A stretch of 64,000 nt of DNA from Rhizobium esperanzae (lineage in GTDB: Bacteria > Pseudomonadota > Alphaproteobacteria > Rhizobiales > Rhizobiaceae), in assembly GCF_014197615.1 (NCBI RefSeq), contig NZ_JACIFY010000003.1:1-64000 (forward strand). The letters are read 5' to 3'. The notes beneath the pieces are model-generated. The model worked only from the letters and a program-made list of their open reading frames with translations, did no database searches and was not told the origin of the DNA. The position numbers and the translations under genes were made by a program. Shown here piece by piece: positions 16,794-26,331 of the stretch (the first letter of the stretch is position 1; the number at the start of each line of letters is the position of its first letter).

Positions 16794-19700
16794 TCACTTC
16801 GATCCCGTGGGCTTCAAACCGGCACGCTGCAGATAATCGCTGATGATTTCGGGCGGCGGACCTGCGGGCGGTGGCGACAATCCGACCACCGAAGGCCTGA
16901 CGATCAGCGTCGGTGCGTCGGCCGGTGCGCGCGCTTCCAGGAGATAATAGCCTGCCGCAAGCTGCTTGAGCTGATTGACGCCTTCGCCGAGCACCTCACC
17001 TTTGGCATCGAGCAGCCGGCCGATGGCCAGGTCCGGATCGGAGCGCAGGCCGACACCGATATTGCCGCTGTTCTTGACCTCGAAGCCGAACAGGGCCGTT
17101 GCGCCCGGTGCTAGCACGACCGGGGCGCCGATGCCGTCACTGACCGGCACGACCGGCGTCGCCGTCATATCCAGGCTGCCCGACAAGGGGCCTTCATGGG
17201 TGGAATAGAGCGTCAGGATCGCCTCGCCCGCCGCAAGATAGCGGTGGAATTCCGCTCCCGTCGGAAAGAGCTGCATGTCGCGGCGACCATCCTGCTCCAG
17301 GCCGACAATCACGGGGGCGTCGGTGCTGACGTCAAGCACCATCGGCTGGGCCGGATCGAGACGGAAGGCCATGGCTTCGCCCTCGAGCGCCACGCTCTGC
17401 GGCAGGCTCATCGGTTTTGGTTCGGGCTTCGGCCAGGGCGACTTGCCGCCGCGTTCCAGCCACAGCGCCACGAGCCCGGCGCCATGATCGACGATCAGCC
17501 GGCCGGGTCCGGAGACGGACATGCTCTCACCGCGCAAGACCCGACCGTCGTCGCCGATAAAGGTCGCCGCGCCGCCGGAAACATTCAGGATATCGCCTTT
17601 GATGGCATCGACGGCAATTTCTTCCGATCCGACCGTTCCGAAGAAGCGGCGCTTGATCTGATCACTGCCGAGGCTGACGGCTTGCCCTGGCGACAGGCCG
17701 ACGCGCGCCGAGCCGGCATCCCCCGTCAGATTGACGAGCCAGATCTCTTCGGCCGAGGTCGCGACGCTGCGCGACAGGGGAGCGGCGCCCGACCAGATGT
17801 TCAACAATTCAGAGGCTGAAGGATCGGAGACGACGGCGATCCCGGGCGCGAGATCGAGCGTCAGCCGTTTCACCCCGGCTGCGAGCTTCACCGGTTGCGC
17901 GCTGAAGGCTGGAAGGGTCGCGGTCAGGGTGCCGTTCAGCTGCACCGGCTCGAGCTCGGCCGCATCGATCGGCCTGAGCCGCATCTGCAGGCTTTCATCG
18001 CTTGCGGCGTTCCAGATATGCAAATCCTGTTTATCGGCGAGGGCTACCGCGCTGTTGAGGCTGACGCCCATGCCGCGTCCGGCCGAAAGGCCAGGCTGGC
18101 CAAAGGCCGAATCCGCGCGCCACAGTCTTACCTTACCCGGCAAAGCAGGGGTGGCTGGAACAACTGCCCGGTCTCCCCCCGAAAGCGTCAGCGCGATCTC
18201 TGCATCGGGCTGTGCGGGGTTCACCAGCACATGGCCGGCTGCGCGGGAGACCAGCCATAAACGATCCGATTGCGGCGCAAAAAGTCCCGATGTCGCCGCC
18301 GTCAGCGGGCGATCGACACTGGCGCCCGCAAGCAGATCGGCGCTGGCGCCAAGATTGACCAGGCCGGCCGATGGGGCATGTGCGAGAGCGATGTTCATGG
18401 AGAGATCGAGGCCATCGATGGCCACGGGCTCCAAGGCAATGTCGCCAGGCTCGCGCATATCGCCAGCGATGCTGCGCGCAGCGATCTTGATGGGCGCCGC
18501 GCCGCCGTCGAGGGTCCAGACCGACGCGCGCCACTGTGCATCTCCCTCGGAAGCCGGCCAGGCGATAAAGGGCGTGCGGCCGCGGGCAAAAGCCTGCGGC
18601 TTCCAGCTGCCATCGGCGTCGTGTTTTTCGACGGAGAGAACCAGGTCGCTGGTCGACTGCGCCGCCACCAGCGCGAGCCGATCCTTTGCATTGGCCGACG
18701 AGGAGCCCGGCAGAGGGAAAGTAAAGACGGAGGCACCATCGACGGAGGCGGTGCCGCTGTCGGCAAGCGCCGGCTGCGGTTGCTCCTGCGGCAGGGCAAA
18801 CTGGACCTCGATATCCCCGACATCGGCCGGGTCGTCGGCTGCCTCCTGGTCATCGTCACCGGAGTCTGCTTCTTGATCGTCGGAACTATCATCCGATTGG
18901 CTGCTGGCTGTGCCTGCCGCCGCGGCCTCATCGAGAGCCAGTGTGTAGGATCCGGCGGCCAAGCGGGTGGAGAGCGCGATGTTCCAATCATCGCTGCGCC
19001 CCGTCAGCCGTTCGACGACGGCGCCATGCTCGTCCTTCAGTACAGCCTTGATTTCGCTGCGGCCGAAAGTGCCGAGGCTGACGACACGGTCCTTTTCGAC
19101 ATTGAAGGAAAGCTCGGCCGGCAGGTTGACGAAGCGCGCCTCGCCGGGCTGCAAATCCCGGGTGTTCAGGGTGACCTGATAATCCAGCCGGTCATCATGG
19201 GCGAGGCTTGTGAGATCGATGCGATAACGCCCGGCCTTCAACTTGCCGGTGAATTGGGGAGCGGCGACAAATCGGGCGATCTGCTCCTTGTCGTCGCGAA
19301 ACAGCGTGCCGATCATGCCTTCGGTCAGATCGATGCTGACATCCGCATCGGCCAGGAGATCGAAAGTCCAGCTGTCGGGAACGCGTGTGTCGCTCTTGCT
19401 CTGAGGCTCGCGCCACTGAAATTCCTGGGTCTGATTGAAGGCGAGCGGATGCGGCCCGTGGCCCTGCAGCTGCGGCGGGTCGATGAGAGGCCTTAGCCGC
19501 GCGACAAACCGTGTGTCGACGTCGCGCGGCAGGATTACGAGGCGGTAATGCCCCGGCGTGAAATCCTGGCTGAGCGTGGAGAGCGGACCGGGCGCGGTCA
19601 GCGGCCAGCCTTCCGCATCCTCGAGGCGAGCGGTCAGGTCTTCGCCAAGCGAGTAGAGATCGAGCTGATAAGATCCCGCACTCGTTATCTCGATCGGCAC

Positions 19701-22487
19701 GATGGCGCCGCGCCCGCCGGAGAGAATTCCTCGGCTGGTGCCGTCGGCGACCAGGGTTGCCGTCGTCAAAAGCGAGGCCGGCGTCACGGCGACGCCGAGA
19801 TGGCCGGAGGAGTTCTGCACGGAGAGGTCGATCTGATAGGTTCCCGCGCGCAGATAGGTTTGCAGCAGCGCATTATGGCCATCGCCATTGTCCGCCGCCT
19901 CTCCCAGCTTCGGCAGGAAGGAGGTGCCAAGGCTCAGCGATGTCTGCAAACGGCCAAGGGTCTCGATGCGATAAAGCCCCCCTTGCGCAACCTCGAGCCG
20001 GTAGGATTTCTGCGCGTCCTCGGCGAGATCGAGAAACTGGCTTTGGCCTGCAATCAACGGGGATGTGGGGGCCGGCGGTGCGCTGCTGGGCGCCGCGGCA
20101 GCATCGGGCTGCCAACTGACGACGATCGAGCGGGCAGCGGCTGAAGCCGGGAAGCGCAAGGTCAGCGTCCGGCCTTTTGCGTCAGCGCGCTGGTTGCTGG
20201 TGGCAAAAGCGACAGAGTTATTGTGTATGTCGACGGCGGTGATCGTGCCCCCGGCGGGCACACGGACGTCGATCTGCAAATCCGCTGATGACGCCGGCCG
20301 CGACAGGGCGTCCGCGCCGTTGGTCCGGGCTCCTTTGGCCTGCGGCACGGGCGCCGGCATATCGGACATTGGCTGGTTCGGCGGGGGTTGGTCCGGCAGG
20401 GGCTGCTGTGGTGCCGAGGCATCGGCGGGCTGCCAAAGCGCCAGCGGCCGTGCCTCAAGATTGGCGGGCAGGGCCACGGCGCGCGGCCCCGTCAGCAGAC
20501 CGGGCGCGGCATTGGTGATGATCTCGTAGCGCGTGGCCTTTTCGGCTCCCCGGATGCCGAAGGAAATGGTGGTGCGCGCCGGAGCGGCGGGCTGAACCGG
20601 TGGGACGAGGCCCGGCGTGCCGAAAGTGAGGTCGACGATGCCGGCGGCATCGTTGTCGGGCAGCAGCCGCAGCAGATAATAGCCGGCATCCAGATCGAAA
20701 CGGTCGGGATTGCGGCCATCGGCGCGCGGTGCATTGCCGACCAGAACCGGGCTGATGTCGGCGTGCAGGGCAACGCCCGCACTCCGGATCGCGATCTGGC
20801 CTGCCTGTGTCATCTCGAACAGCAGCGACGTCGGCCCGCGCAAATTGAAGCGCCGCCGCCAAGCCTGGCCCGGGCCGAGATGCGGCAGGTCGGACGCGAC
20901 GATGGTCGCTTTGCCATCACCATCCTGGCGCACCAGCAGAGCCATCGCCGGAATTTCATCGCCGCCTTCGCCGGCAACGTCGAGACTGATCAGATTGGGC
21001 ACCGAGCCTTTGAATTGGGTCTCGGTGCCGAACCGAAGCCCGCGGACCTGGAAATGTTGGCCTTCATAACCCGAGACTTCGACAATGCTCGGCTGACTGT
21101 CCGTCGAAAGTGAAAGCGTCGCCGTCGGTTCACGGCTGGCCTTGTCGATCGCGGCGCTTTGAAAAGCGGTCTCCCCGCCGGAAATCCGACCGGCCCGGAG
21201 CACCGCCGGCGCCGATTGCGGCAGCTCGAGACGGAAGGTGTCGAGATCTGCCGGCGCCTCGAAACGGATCGAGCCAAAAGGCCCGATGACATTTTCGGCG
21301 ATCCCTCCGGCAAGCGACAGTTGCGTGCCGGTGCGAATATGGAATGGCTCTGCGGCATCCGAATTGGTCCAGACAAGCTTCTGGCCGCCATAGGCCGTGA
21401 TGAGATAGCGGCCCGGCTCGACCGTTCCCGTCAGCCTGGCCCGGGTCATCGGCAGGCCCGGCTTCAGTTCGAAGATCGACATTTCAGGCGAGAGATCGGC
21501 AATATCGGTGCCGTTTCGCCACAGGCGCAGGTCCTGAAGCGAGCGCCCAACCGCCTCGATATCGACGCGCCCGGAACCGGCCCCGGATTCAGGCCCAGGT
21601 TCAGGAATGTCGATCCAATAAGATCTTTGCTGCAGATCGCTGAGATCGGCATGAATGGGAGTGGCGGCGGTCAAAGCGGCGTCGGGCTGTTCGAGCTCCT
21701 GATAGGCTTGCGCGGTGAGCTTGACGTCGCCGGTGGCTCCCTTGGCGCCGAAGACGCGGATCTTGTAGGTGCCCTTGTCGAGCAGGGCATCGATCCGGCC
21801 GTCGCTGACGCCGGCGGCACCCATGCGGTCCCCGGGGCCTGCGATCATATCGACGAGCTGCAGCGCCGCACCGGAGGTGCTCTGCGTGCGGATGGTGATA
21901 TGGCCGGGCGCCTCGACGGTCAGCAAGGTGCTGCCGTCCTGATCGGCAGGCAAATGATCCAATGCCAGATGCGGCTGCGACACCAGCGGGGGCGGGGCTT
22001 TTGCCGGCACGGATTGAGATGCTGCGGCAGCCGCCGGCGCCGAACTATCCTGTTCCACCGCCGGCTGGGTCGCCGGCGCGGCCGATGGCGTGGGTTGGAC
22101 GGACTGGGCGGATTCGGGAGACTTTTGATCTGGAGAAGCGCTCGCTGCTCCGAGCGCGGCAAGACGCGTCTGGTAGCTTGTCGTCAGGCATGCCGACAGC
22201 CGGGCCGGATCGGTATCCACGCAGGATTTGTTGCGGTCCGCCAGCCAGCGGCGCTGTTGCTGGCGCAGATCGTTCAGCTTTGCCGGGTCGCCGCCGAGAT
22301 CCGTCAAAGCTTGCCGGTAGGAGGCCGCCAAGGCGGTATCCTGCGCAATCAGGGCCGGAGAGGCGCAGATCGCCTTCTCGATAACGGTCTGCGCCTTGCT
22401 GCAATCAAAGGATTGCGCATGGCAGACCGTCGAAAAAAGACCACAACCGAGGACAGCAAGCGCATGCAGGCGGAAGACGGAAGCCAT
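16794..22487 (-). CDS. Giant periplasmic protein with N-terminal LprI-like (DUF1311) domain
   Basis: A protein of about 1,897 residues with a signal peptide ending near CHAQS. The next ~90 residues fit the lysozyme-inhibitor LprI-like/DUF1311 pattern: FDCSKAQTVIEKAICASP, then DTALAASYRQAL and a second Cys pair around SCVDTDPARLSACL. A Pro/Ala/Ser linker (residues ~115-170) leads into ~1,700 residues of repeated beta-strand-rich units with recurring patterns like aGxYxLdL, suggesting many Ig/MG-like domains; no catalytic motif was seen. An acidic Asp/Ser-rich patch lies near residue 1200. It is first in the operon with the macroglobulin and PBP1C. The ATG at 22487 is preferred over the TTG two codons upstream. 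Confidence 0.8.
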   Translation of the reverse strand: MASVFRLHALAVLGCGLFSTVCHAQSFDCSKAQTVIEKAICASPALIAQDTALAASYRQALTDLGGDPAKLNDLRQQQRRWLADRNKSCVDTDPARLSACLTTSYQTRLAALGAASASPDQKSPESAQSVQPTPSAAPATQPAVEQDSSAPAAAAASQSVPAKAPPPLVSQPHLALDHLPADQDGSTLLTVEAPGHITIRTQSTSGAALQLVDMIAGPGDRMGAAGVSDGRIDALLDKGTYKIRVFGAKGATGDVKLTAQAYQELEQPDAALTAATPIHADLSDLQQRSYWIDIPEPGPESGAGSGRVDIEAVGRSLQDLRLWRNGTDIADLSPEMSIFELKPGLPMTRARLTGTVEPGRYLITAYGGQKLVWTNSDAAEPFHIRTGTQLSLAGGIAENVIGPFGSIRFEAPADLDTFRLELPQSAPAVLRAGRISGGETAFQSAAIDKASREPTATLSLSTDSQPSIVEVSGYEGQHFQVRGLRFGTETQFKGSVPNLISLDVAGEGGDEIPAMALLVRQDGDGKATIVASDLPHLGPGQAWRRRFNLRGPTSLLFEMTQAGQIAIRSAGVALHADISPVLVGNAPRADGRNPDRFDLDAGYYLLRLLPDNDAAGIVDLTFGTPGLVPPVQPAAPARTTISFGIRGAEKATRYEIITNAAPGLLTGPRAVALPANLEARPLALWQPADASAPQQPLPDQPPPNQPMSDMPAPVPQAKGARTNGADALSRPASSADLQIDVRVPAGGTITAVDIHNNSVAFATSNQRADAKGRTLTLRFPASAAARSIVVSWQPDAAAAPSSAPPAPTSPLIAGQSQFLDLAEDAQKSYRLEVAQGGLYRIETLGRLQTSLSLGTSFLPKLGEAADNGDGHNALLQTYLRAGTYQIDLSVQNSSGHLGVAVTPASLLTTATLVADGTSRGILSGGRGAIVPIEITSAGSYQLDLYSLGEDLTARLEDAEGWPLTAPGPLSTLSQDFTPGHYRLVILPRDVDTRFVARLRPLIDPPQLQGHGPHPLAFNQTQEFQWREPQSKSDTRVPDSWTFDLLADADVSIDLTEGMIGTLFRDDKEQIARFVAAPQFTGKLKAGRYRIDLTSLAHDDRLDYQVTLNTRDLQPGEARFVNLPAELSFNVEKDRVVSLGTFGRSEIKAVLKDEHGAVVERLTGRSDDWNIALSTRLAAGSYTLALDEAAAAGTASSQSDDSSDDQEADSGDDDQEAADDPADVGDIEVQFALPQEQPQPALADSGTASVDGASVFTFPLPGSSSANAKDRLALVAAQSTSDLVLSVEKHDADGSWKPQAFARGRTPFIAWPASEGDAQWRASVWTLDGGAAPIKIAARSIAGDMREPGDIALEPVAIDGLDLSMNIALAHAPSAGLVNLGASADLLAGASVDRPLTAATSGLFAPQSDRLWLVSRAAGHVLVNPAQPDAEIALTLSGGDRAVVPATPALPGKVRLWRADSAFGQPGLSAGRGMGVSLNSAVALADKQDLHIWNAASDESLQMRLRPIDAAELEPVQLNGTLTATLPAFSAQPVKLAAGVKRLTLDLAPGIAVVSDPSASELLNIWSGAAPLSRSVATSAEEIWLVNLTGDAGSARVGLSPGQAVSLGSDQIKRRFFGTVGSEEIAVDAIKGDILNVSGGAATFIGDDGRVLRGESMSVSGPGRLIVDHGAGLVALWLERGGKSPWPKPEPKPMSLPQSVALEGEAMAFRLDPAQPMVLDVSTDAPVIVGLEQDGRRDMQLFPTGAEFHRYLAAGEAILTLYSTHEGPLSGSLDMTATPVVPVSDGIGAPVVLAPGATALFGFEVKNSGNIGVGLRSDPDLAIGRLLDAKGEVLGEGVNQLKQLAAGYYLLEARAPADAPTLIVRPSVVGLSPPPAGPPPEIISDYLQRAGLKPTGSK

Positions 22488-22686
22488 GAACAACTCGTTT
22501 TTTAGGTGGCCGGCACACTACTCAATATGAACTATCGTTGATCAAGACAATATGCTTCACCCGCACAAGGTGTGGCGATGATAAAAACAGCAAGCCGCGG
22601 GCAAAAATCCGATCAGCACCACGGAGAAACGCGGCCTGCACCGATGTTCATGGTGGGCTGTAATGCGCGCGAAAAGCAGACGAAGC
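22488..22686. promoter_or_regulatory. Probable promoter region of the LprI-like/A2M/pbpC operon
   Basis: About 200 bp separate the end of the upstream cyclase gene from the operon start, with an AT-rich segment at 22520-22560 suited to a promoter. No specific operator was recognised. Confidence 0.35.
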
Positions 22687-24093
22687 TCACGACAGGGCGA
22701 AAATTCTGACCTCTCTGCCAATGCCCTGAAGTTCCGCCATCCGCGAGGCCGATGTGATGCCGCTGTCGCGCAGTATGTCCGAAACCTGGGCATCGCCGAC
22801 GATCGCCTCCGTGGTCATGATCACATTCGGATCGGCAAGGCCCTGGACGCGTGAGGCGATATTGACGGTCTGGCCGAAATAATCCTGCCGGTCGTTCAGG
22901 TTGACGGCGAGGCACGGGCCCTCATGGATGCCGATCTTCAGCAGAAGATCGTCGCTGCCGTGTTCGGCATTCAGCCGAAGCATCGCCTCCCGCATCCTGA
23001 GCGCGGCCGCCACCGCGCGGTCAGGGCTCGGAAAGGTCGCCATCACGGCATCGCCAATGGTCTTGACGACCGCGCCTGCCTCGGTGGCGACGATCTCGTG
23101 CAGAACCCTGAAATGCGCCCGCACCAGATCGAAGGCGGCAAGATCTCCGACGCGTTCGTAAAGCGCGGTCGAGCCCCGCAAGTCGGTGAAGAGGAAGGTC
23201 AGGCTGGTGATCTTCAGGCGTTGGTCGACGTCGAGCGTATCGGTCCGGTAGATGTCGCGGAAGCTCTGGTTGGTCAGCAGGCGCTTGGCTGTCAGAAAAG
23301 GCCGCCTGCGCCCGAGAAGGTCGTGCAGGTCATCTCCCGCGATGCAGACGTTCGGCACCACCCTGCGATCGGTGTGGTTTTCGAGGGTGAGCCGCAGTTG
23401 GCCGGGACGAAGGGTCAGCGTTTCGTTCAGCGCATGCGCCCGGCTGATGACCATCGAAAGGGTTTGACGTTCGTTGGTGGGCTCGCCTTTCACGTCGATG
23501 AACTGCGCCGAATGCGTGACCGCATCGAAGATGATGACGAATTGCGCCGGCAGTTGCAGCGAGACGAAAGCCTTCTCGCCCGGCGCCAGCTCGATCATCT
23601 CCAGCTGGATACGCGAAAACTTCGCTTCCAGGTCTTCCGGCAGGTCGACACCGGAGGAGAAGAAGATCTGGCGGTAGTACTCGAGCGGCGGCAGGCGATC
23701 GGGGTCGTGGGCGGCGATCCTGCGCACTCTCGGGCTGACGGTGAAGGTTACCTCGACCATCTCGTCGAGCGTCGGCTCGTAGCCGGCCGCGCAGAGTGCG
23801 CAATGATAGGTCTCTTGCGAGACCCCTTTGAGGGTTGCGCCGCTGTCGAGGACACCGCCGCATCCCGGGCAAAGCACATTCCAGGTCATTTCGAACGCGC
23901 CGATGCGGGCCGCGTGCAGAAGCGCGGCGATGGTTTTCTCTTCATCGAGATGATGCTGACCAGCGAAAGCGAGCGCATTGATGCGATTGAGATCGCGATC
24001 CGAGCCATGTTTGACGACGTTTTCGATGCACTCGACCGTCTGCGGGTCGGCGGCCTGCCGCAGGGCGGCAAAAAGTGCGTCCATTTCGCTCAT
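22687..24093 (-). CDS. Class III adenylate/guanylate cyclase with zinc-ribbon-containing N-terminal region
   Basis: A soluble 468-residue protein. The C-terminal ~180 residues form a class III nucleotidyl cyclase domain: LTFLFTDLRGSTALYERVGD with the first metal Asp, AVVKTIGDAVMATF with the second, and DYFGQTVNIASRVQ with the transition-state Asn/Arg region. The N-terminal half carries a CPGC...CALC zinc-ribbon-like pair (residues ~75-105) and a beta-rich region like DUF5939. GGAGA eight bases before the ATG at 24093 supports this start rather than one 17 codons upstream. It probably makes cAMP in response to an internal signal; no partner is evident nearby. Confidence 0.88.
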   Translation of the reverse strand: MSEMDALFAALRQAADPQTVECIENVVKHGSDRDLNRINALAFAGQHHLDEEKTIAALLHAARIGAFEMTWNVLCPGCGGVLDSGATLKGVSQETYHCALCAAGYEPTLDEMVEVTFTVSPRVRRIAAHDPDRLPPLEYYRQIFFSSGVDLPEDLEAKFSRIQLEMIELAPGEKAFVSLQLPAQFVIIFDAVTHSAQFIDVKGEPTNERQTLSMVISRAHALNETLTLRPGQLRLTLENHTDRRVVPNVCIAGDDLHDLLGRRRPFLTAKRLLTNQSFRDIYRTDTLDVDQRLKITSLTFLFTDLRGSTALYERVGDLAAFDLVRAHFRVLHEIVATEAGAVVKTIGDAVMATFPSPDRAVAAALRMREAMLRLNAEHGSDDLLLKIGIHEGPCLAVNLNDRQDYFGQTVNIASRVQGLADPNVIMTTEAIVGDAQVSDILRDSGITSASRMAELQGIGREVRIFALS

Positions 24094-24210
24094 CAGATCA
24101 GTCTCCGTGCGCAGAACCCACGGCGGACGACGCCAGGACCGCAATCATAACACGGGATTTTCTTAATAGAAATCGATAGGCTGGGAGCTGATAGGGAAAC
24201 AATTGGAGCC

Positions 24211-24268
24211 GTGTGCTTGGTTGTGGGTCCCAGGGTCAAGCCCTGGGATGACGGAGATTGGGGAGGGC
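24211..24268. repeat. Half copy (D) of the palindromic element
   Basis: GTGCTTGGTTGTGGGTCCCAGGGTCAAGCCCTGGGATGACGGAG-like sequence corresponds to the right terminus and flank of elements A-C, with one base changed in the terminus (GGGTCC for GGATCC). No left terminus is present; the other side runs into the 5' region of the cyclase gene. Confidence 0.75.
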
Positions 24269-24392
24269 TTTCTCGCCAAACGCACCGCCGATGCAGCGTG
24301 TGAGGCGGCGTTGCGGAGCCGTAGCTTCATTCGCGTCGGCGAGGCTTTGTGTCCAGCCACCATCTCTCTTCCGTCCTCCCAGAGCACCCCGC

Positions 24393-24896
24393 TCACTCGC
24401 CTAGGCTGGAAAGCAATTCGTCGAGCTGCTCCAACTGTTCCGGCAACGCGACCGCCGAGCCCTGAAGTGCTTCCTCAAGCGCCTCCTTGGATGGATAGAC
24501 TTCGTGGAACTTCAGCAGCGTCTTCCCGCCCTGTTCCTCGAAAGTCACGGTCGTGACCGCGCCCTCCTCGCCCTCGTCGTTGGTCCAGACGATGCGCTCG
24601 TTCGGCACCACCTCGATATACCTGCCGTAAAAGGCCATGGTGTCCGAACTGCCGGCGCCGAATTCCAGCCGGTATTTGCCGCCGGTACGGACGTCCATAT
24701 CGCACGATACGAGCGAAATGCCGGGTGCTGATTTTGGCACCCACCAGCGCTGAAACAGCTCGGGCCGGCTCCACGCCCTGTAAACCGTGCTCGGCGGCGC
24801 ATCGAATATCCGCGTCACGATGAGTTCGCGATCCCCTTTGCGCTCGACCGACGTGCGGTTCTGCACACCACCTGCATTGTCAACTTGCCGATTCAT
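24393..24896 (-). CDS. SRPBCC / AHSA1-like domain protein
   Basis: A 167-residue START/Bet v1-fold protein of the AHSA1 (CalC-like) type. RELIVTRIFDAPPSTVYRAWSRPELFQRWW opens the domain, DVRTGGKYRLEF and PNERIVWT follow, and TTVTFEEQGGKTLLKFHEVYPSKEALEEAL with the C-terminal helix closes it. Such proteins bind small hydrophobic ligands and are often encoded directly behind an ArsR-type repressor, as here with a 17-bp overlap. The ligand is unknown. Confidence 0.88.
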   Translation of the reverse strand: MNRQVDNAGGVQNRTSVERKGDRELIVTRIFDAPPSTVYRAWSRPELFQRWWVPKSAPGISLVSCDMDVRTGGKYRLEFGAGSSDTMAFYGRYIEVVPNERIVWTNDEGEEGAVTTVTFEEQGGKTLLKFHEVYPSKEALEEALQGSAVALPEQLEQLDELLSSLGE

Positions 24897-25236
24897 CGCT
24901 TCCCTCCCGTTTCAGTTCGCTGATGATTTCGTCCAATGCCTCGAAGCGGGCCTCGAAGAGCTTGCGATGCGCCTCGATCCACTCGGCCTCCGCCTCGAGA
25001 CCGCGTTTACCGAGCTGGCATGTTCTCACCCGTCCGACCTTCTGCGTGACGACGAGCCCCGCGCGCTCGAGAACATGGATGTGCTTCTTCATGCCGGTCA
25101 GCGTCATCTGGAACCTATCCGCGAGACTGGTGATCGACGCGTCCCCCCGCCCAAGCTGATCGATGATCCCGCGGCGGGTCGCATCGGACAGCGCCGCGAA
25201 CGAGAGATCGAGGGGAGGGTTTGAATACTGAACCAT
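24880..25236 (-). CDS. ArsR-family winged-helix transcriptional regulator
   Basis: A 118-residue regulator. LDLSFAALSDATRRGIIDQLGRGDASITSLADRF is the first half of the ArsR helix-turn-helix, MTLTGMKKHIHVLERAGLVVTQKVGRVRTCQLG the recognition helix and wing. No Cys metal site (ELCVCDL type) is present, so it belongs to the metal-independent group paired with SRPBCC proteins. It probably autoregulates the two-gene operon. The end overlaps the next gene by 17 bp. Confidence 0.9.
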   Translation of the reverse strand: MVQYSNPPLDLSFAALSDATRRGIIDQLGRGDASITSLADRFQMTLTGMKKHIHVLERAGLVVTQKVGRVRTCQLGKRGLEAEAEWIEAHRKLFEARFEALDEIISELKREGSDESAS

Positions 25237-25425
25237 CTAGTTCAGTGTTTTAACCTGCTCGCTCGGGAAACGCAAGCGTCCCGAACTTTCCTTGGCTGAC
25301 GGCCCCCGAGCGACTGTCATCGGGCTATCAGTGCTTCCGGTTTGCGCCGGAAGCGGCCATCGTGGCGTCGCAAACTCTCTCTATTTCTGCCGTCAATTTA
25401 ATCATGGCCGCCAAGGGTATCGCCG

Positions 25426-26160
25426 ATGGGATGGGAAGCACTCGGGCAATGGAGTGAAGACGCGGTTCGCATCGAACGACTGACGGGTGGAGTTGCCAAC
25501 GACGTGTGGAGCGTTCGCGTCCACGGGCAGATTGCGGTCGGTCGTCTCGGCTCCAGGACCGACGCCGACCTCGCATGGGAAACCGAGCTCATCCGATACC
25601 TCGACAGTGAAGGCATGCACGTTCCAGTGCCGATCCCGACGGCGGACGGCCGGCTGTTCGTGGACGGTCTGGTGGTGATGAAATACATGGAGGGCGGACC
25701 GCCCGAGACGGAGTCCGACTGGCGCCGCGTGGCCGACACGCTCCGCGAACTGCATCGGTTGACGCAGGGCTGGCCGCAGCGTCCGGGCTGGCGATCGTCG
25801 ACCGACCTCCTTCACGCCGAAACCGGAACGAGGATCAACCTTGCCGCGATGCCGCCCGAGGGCGTTATTCGATGTCGAGCAGCGTGGGCGCGGCTCATCG
25901 GACGCCAGAGATGCGTTGTCCACGGCAACTCCAACAGCCCTGGCAACATCCGCATGACGGCCGATCGGGTCGCGTTGATCGACTGGGACGAGTCACATGT
26001 CGACGTTCCCGACCTCGACCTGGTGCTGCCCGGCAACGCCGCCGGTCTCGACGACGGCGCACACGACATCGCCGCGCAAGCGTCCGCCGCATGGGAAGCC
26101 GCCGTCTGCTGGCAGGACGAATACGCCGTCAAGCGGCTCGCCGAAGTTCGAGCGGTCTGA
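25426..26160 (+). CDS. Aminoglycoside phosphotransferase-fold (APH) protein with altered catalytic motif
   Basis: A 244-residue protein of the APH/choline kinase fold. LTGGVANDVWSVR is the glycine loop, LVVMKYMEGGPP the hinge, and VVHGNSNSPGNIRM-ALIDWDES near residues 165-190 corresponds to the Brenner motif HGDxxxxN plus the IDW metal loop. The catalytic Asp of HGD is Asn here, so normal phosphotransfer is doubtful; it may be a pseudokinase or use a different mechanism. Many rhizobial homologues are annotated as phosphotransferases without known substrate. It is transcribed away from the ArsR gene. Confidence 0.8.
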   Translation: MGWEALGQWSEDAVRIERLTGGVANDVWSVRVHGQIAVGRLGSRTDADLAWETELIRYLDSEGMHVPVPIPTADGRLFVDGLVVMKYMEGGPPETESDWRRVADTLRELHRLTQGWPQRPGWRSSTDLLHAETGTRINLAAMPPEGVIRCRAAWARLIGRQRCVVHGNSNSPGNIRMTADRVALIDWDESHVDVPDLDLVLPGNAAGLDDGAHDIAAQASAAWEAAVCWQDEYAVKRLAEVRAV

Positions 26161-26331
26161 GCCGTTTCGGCGGATCGAGGGGCCGTATCCATGTTGGGAC
26201 CTCCGGCGACTCGCATTGCGCCCTGATAGTGGTCGTCGAGCCACCGGCCGCTGTTACTGCAAAGCGGACATGATGCAGTGACAACGTGGACCGTAGTTGC
26301 GCCAAGCCGCCATTCCGCCCCATGCGGGTGA

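Noticed and set aside
24163..24396. 77-codon minus-strand frame near the cyclase
   Set aside because: Much of it (SVIPGLDPGTHNQ) is translated palindromic repeat D, a common false gene in rhizobial annotation.
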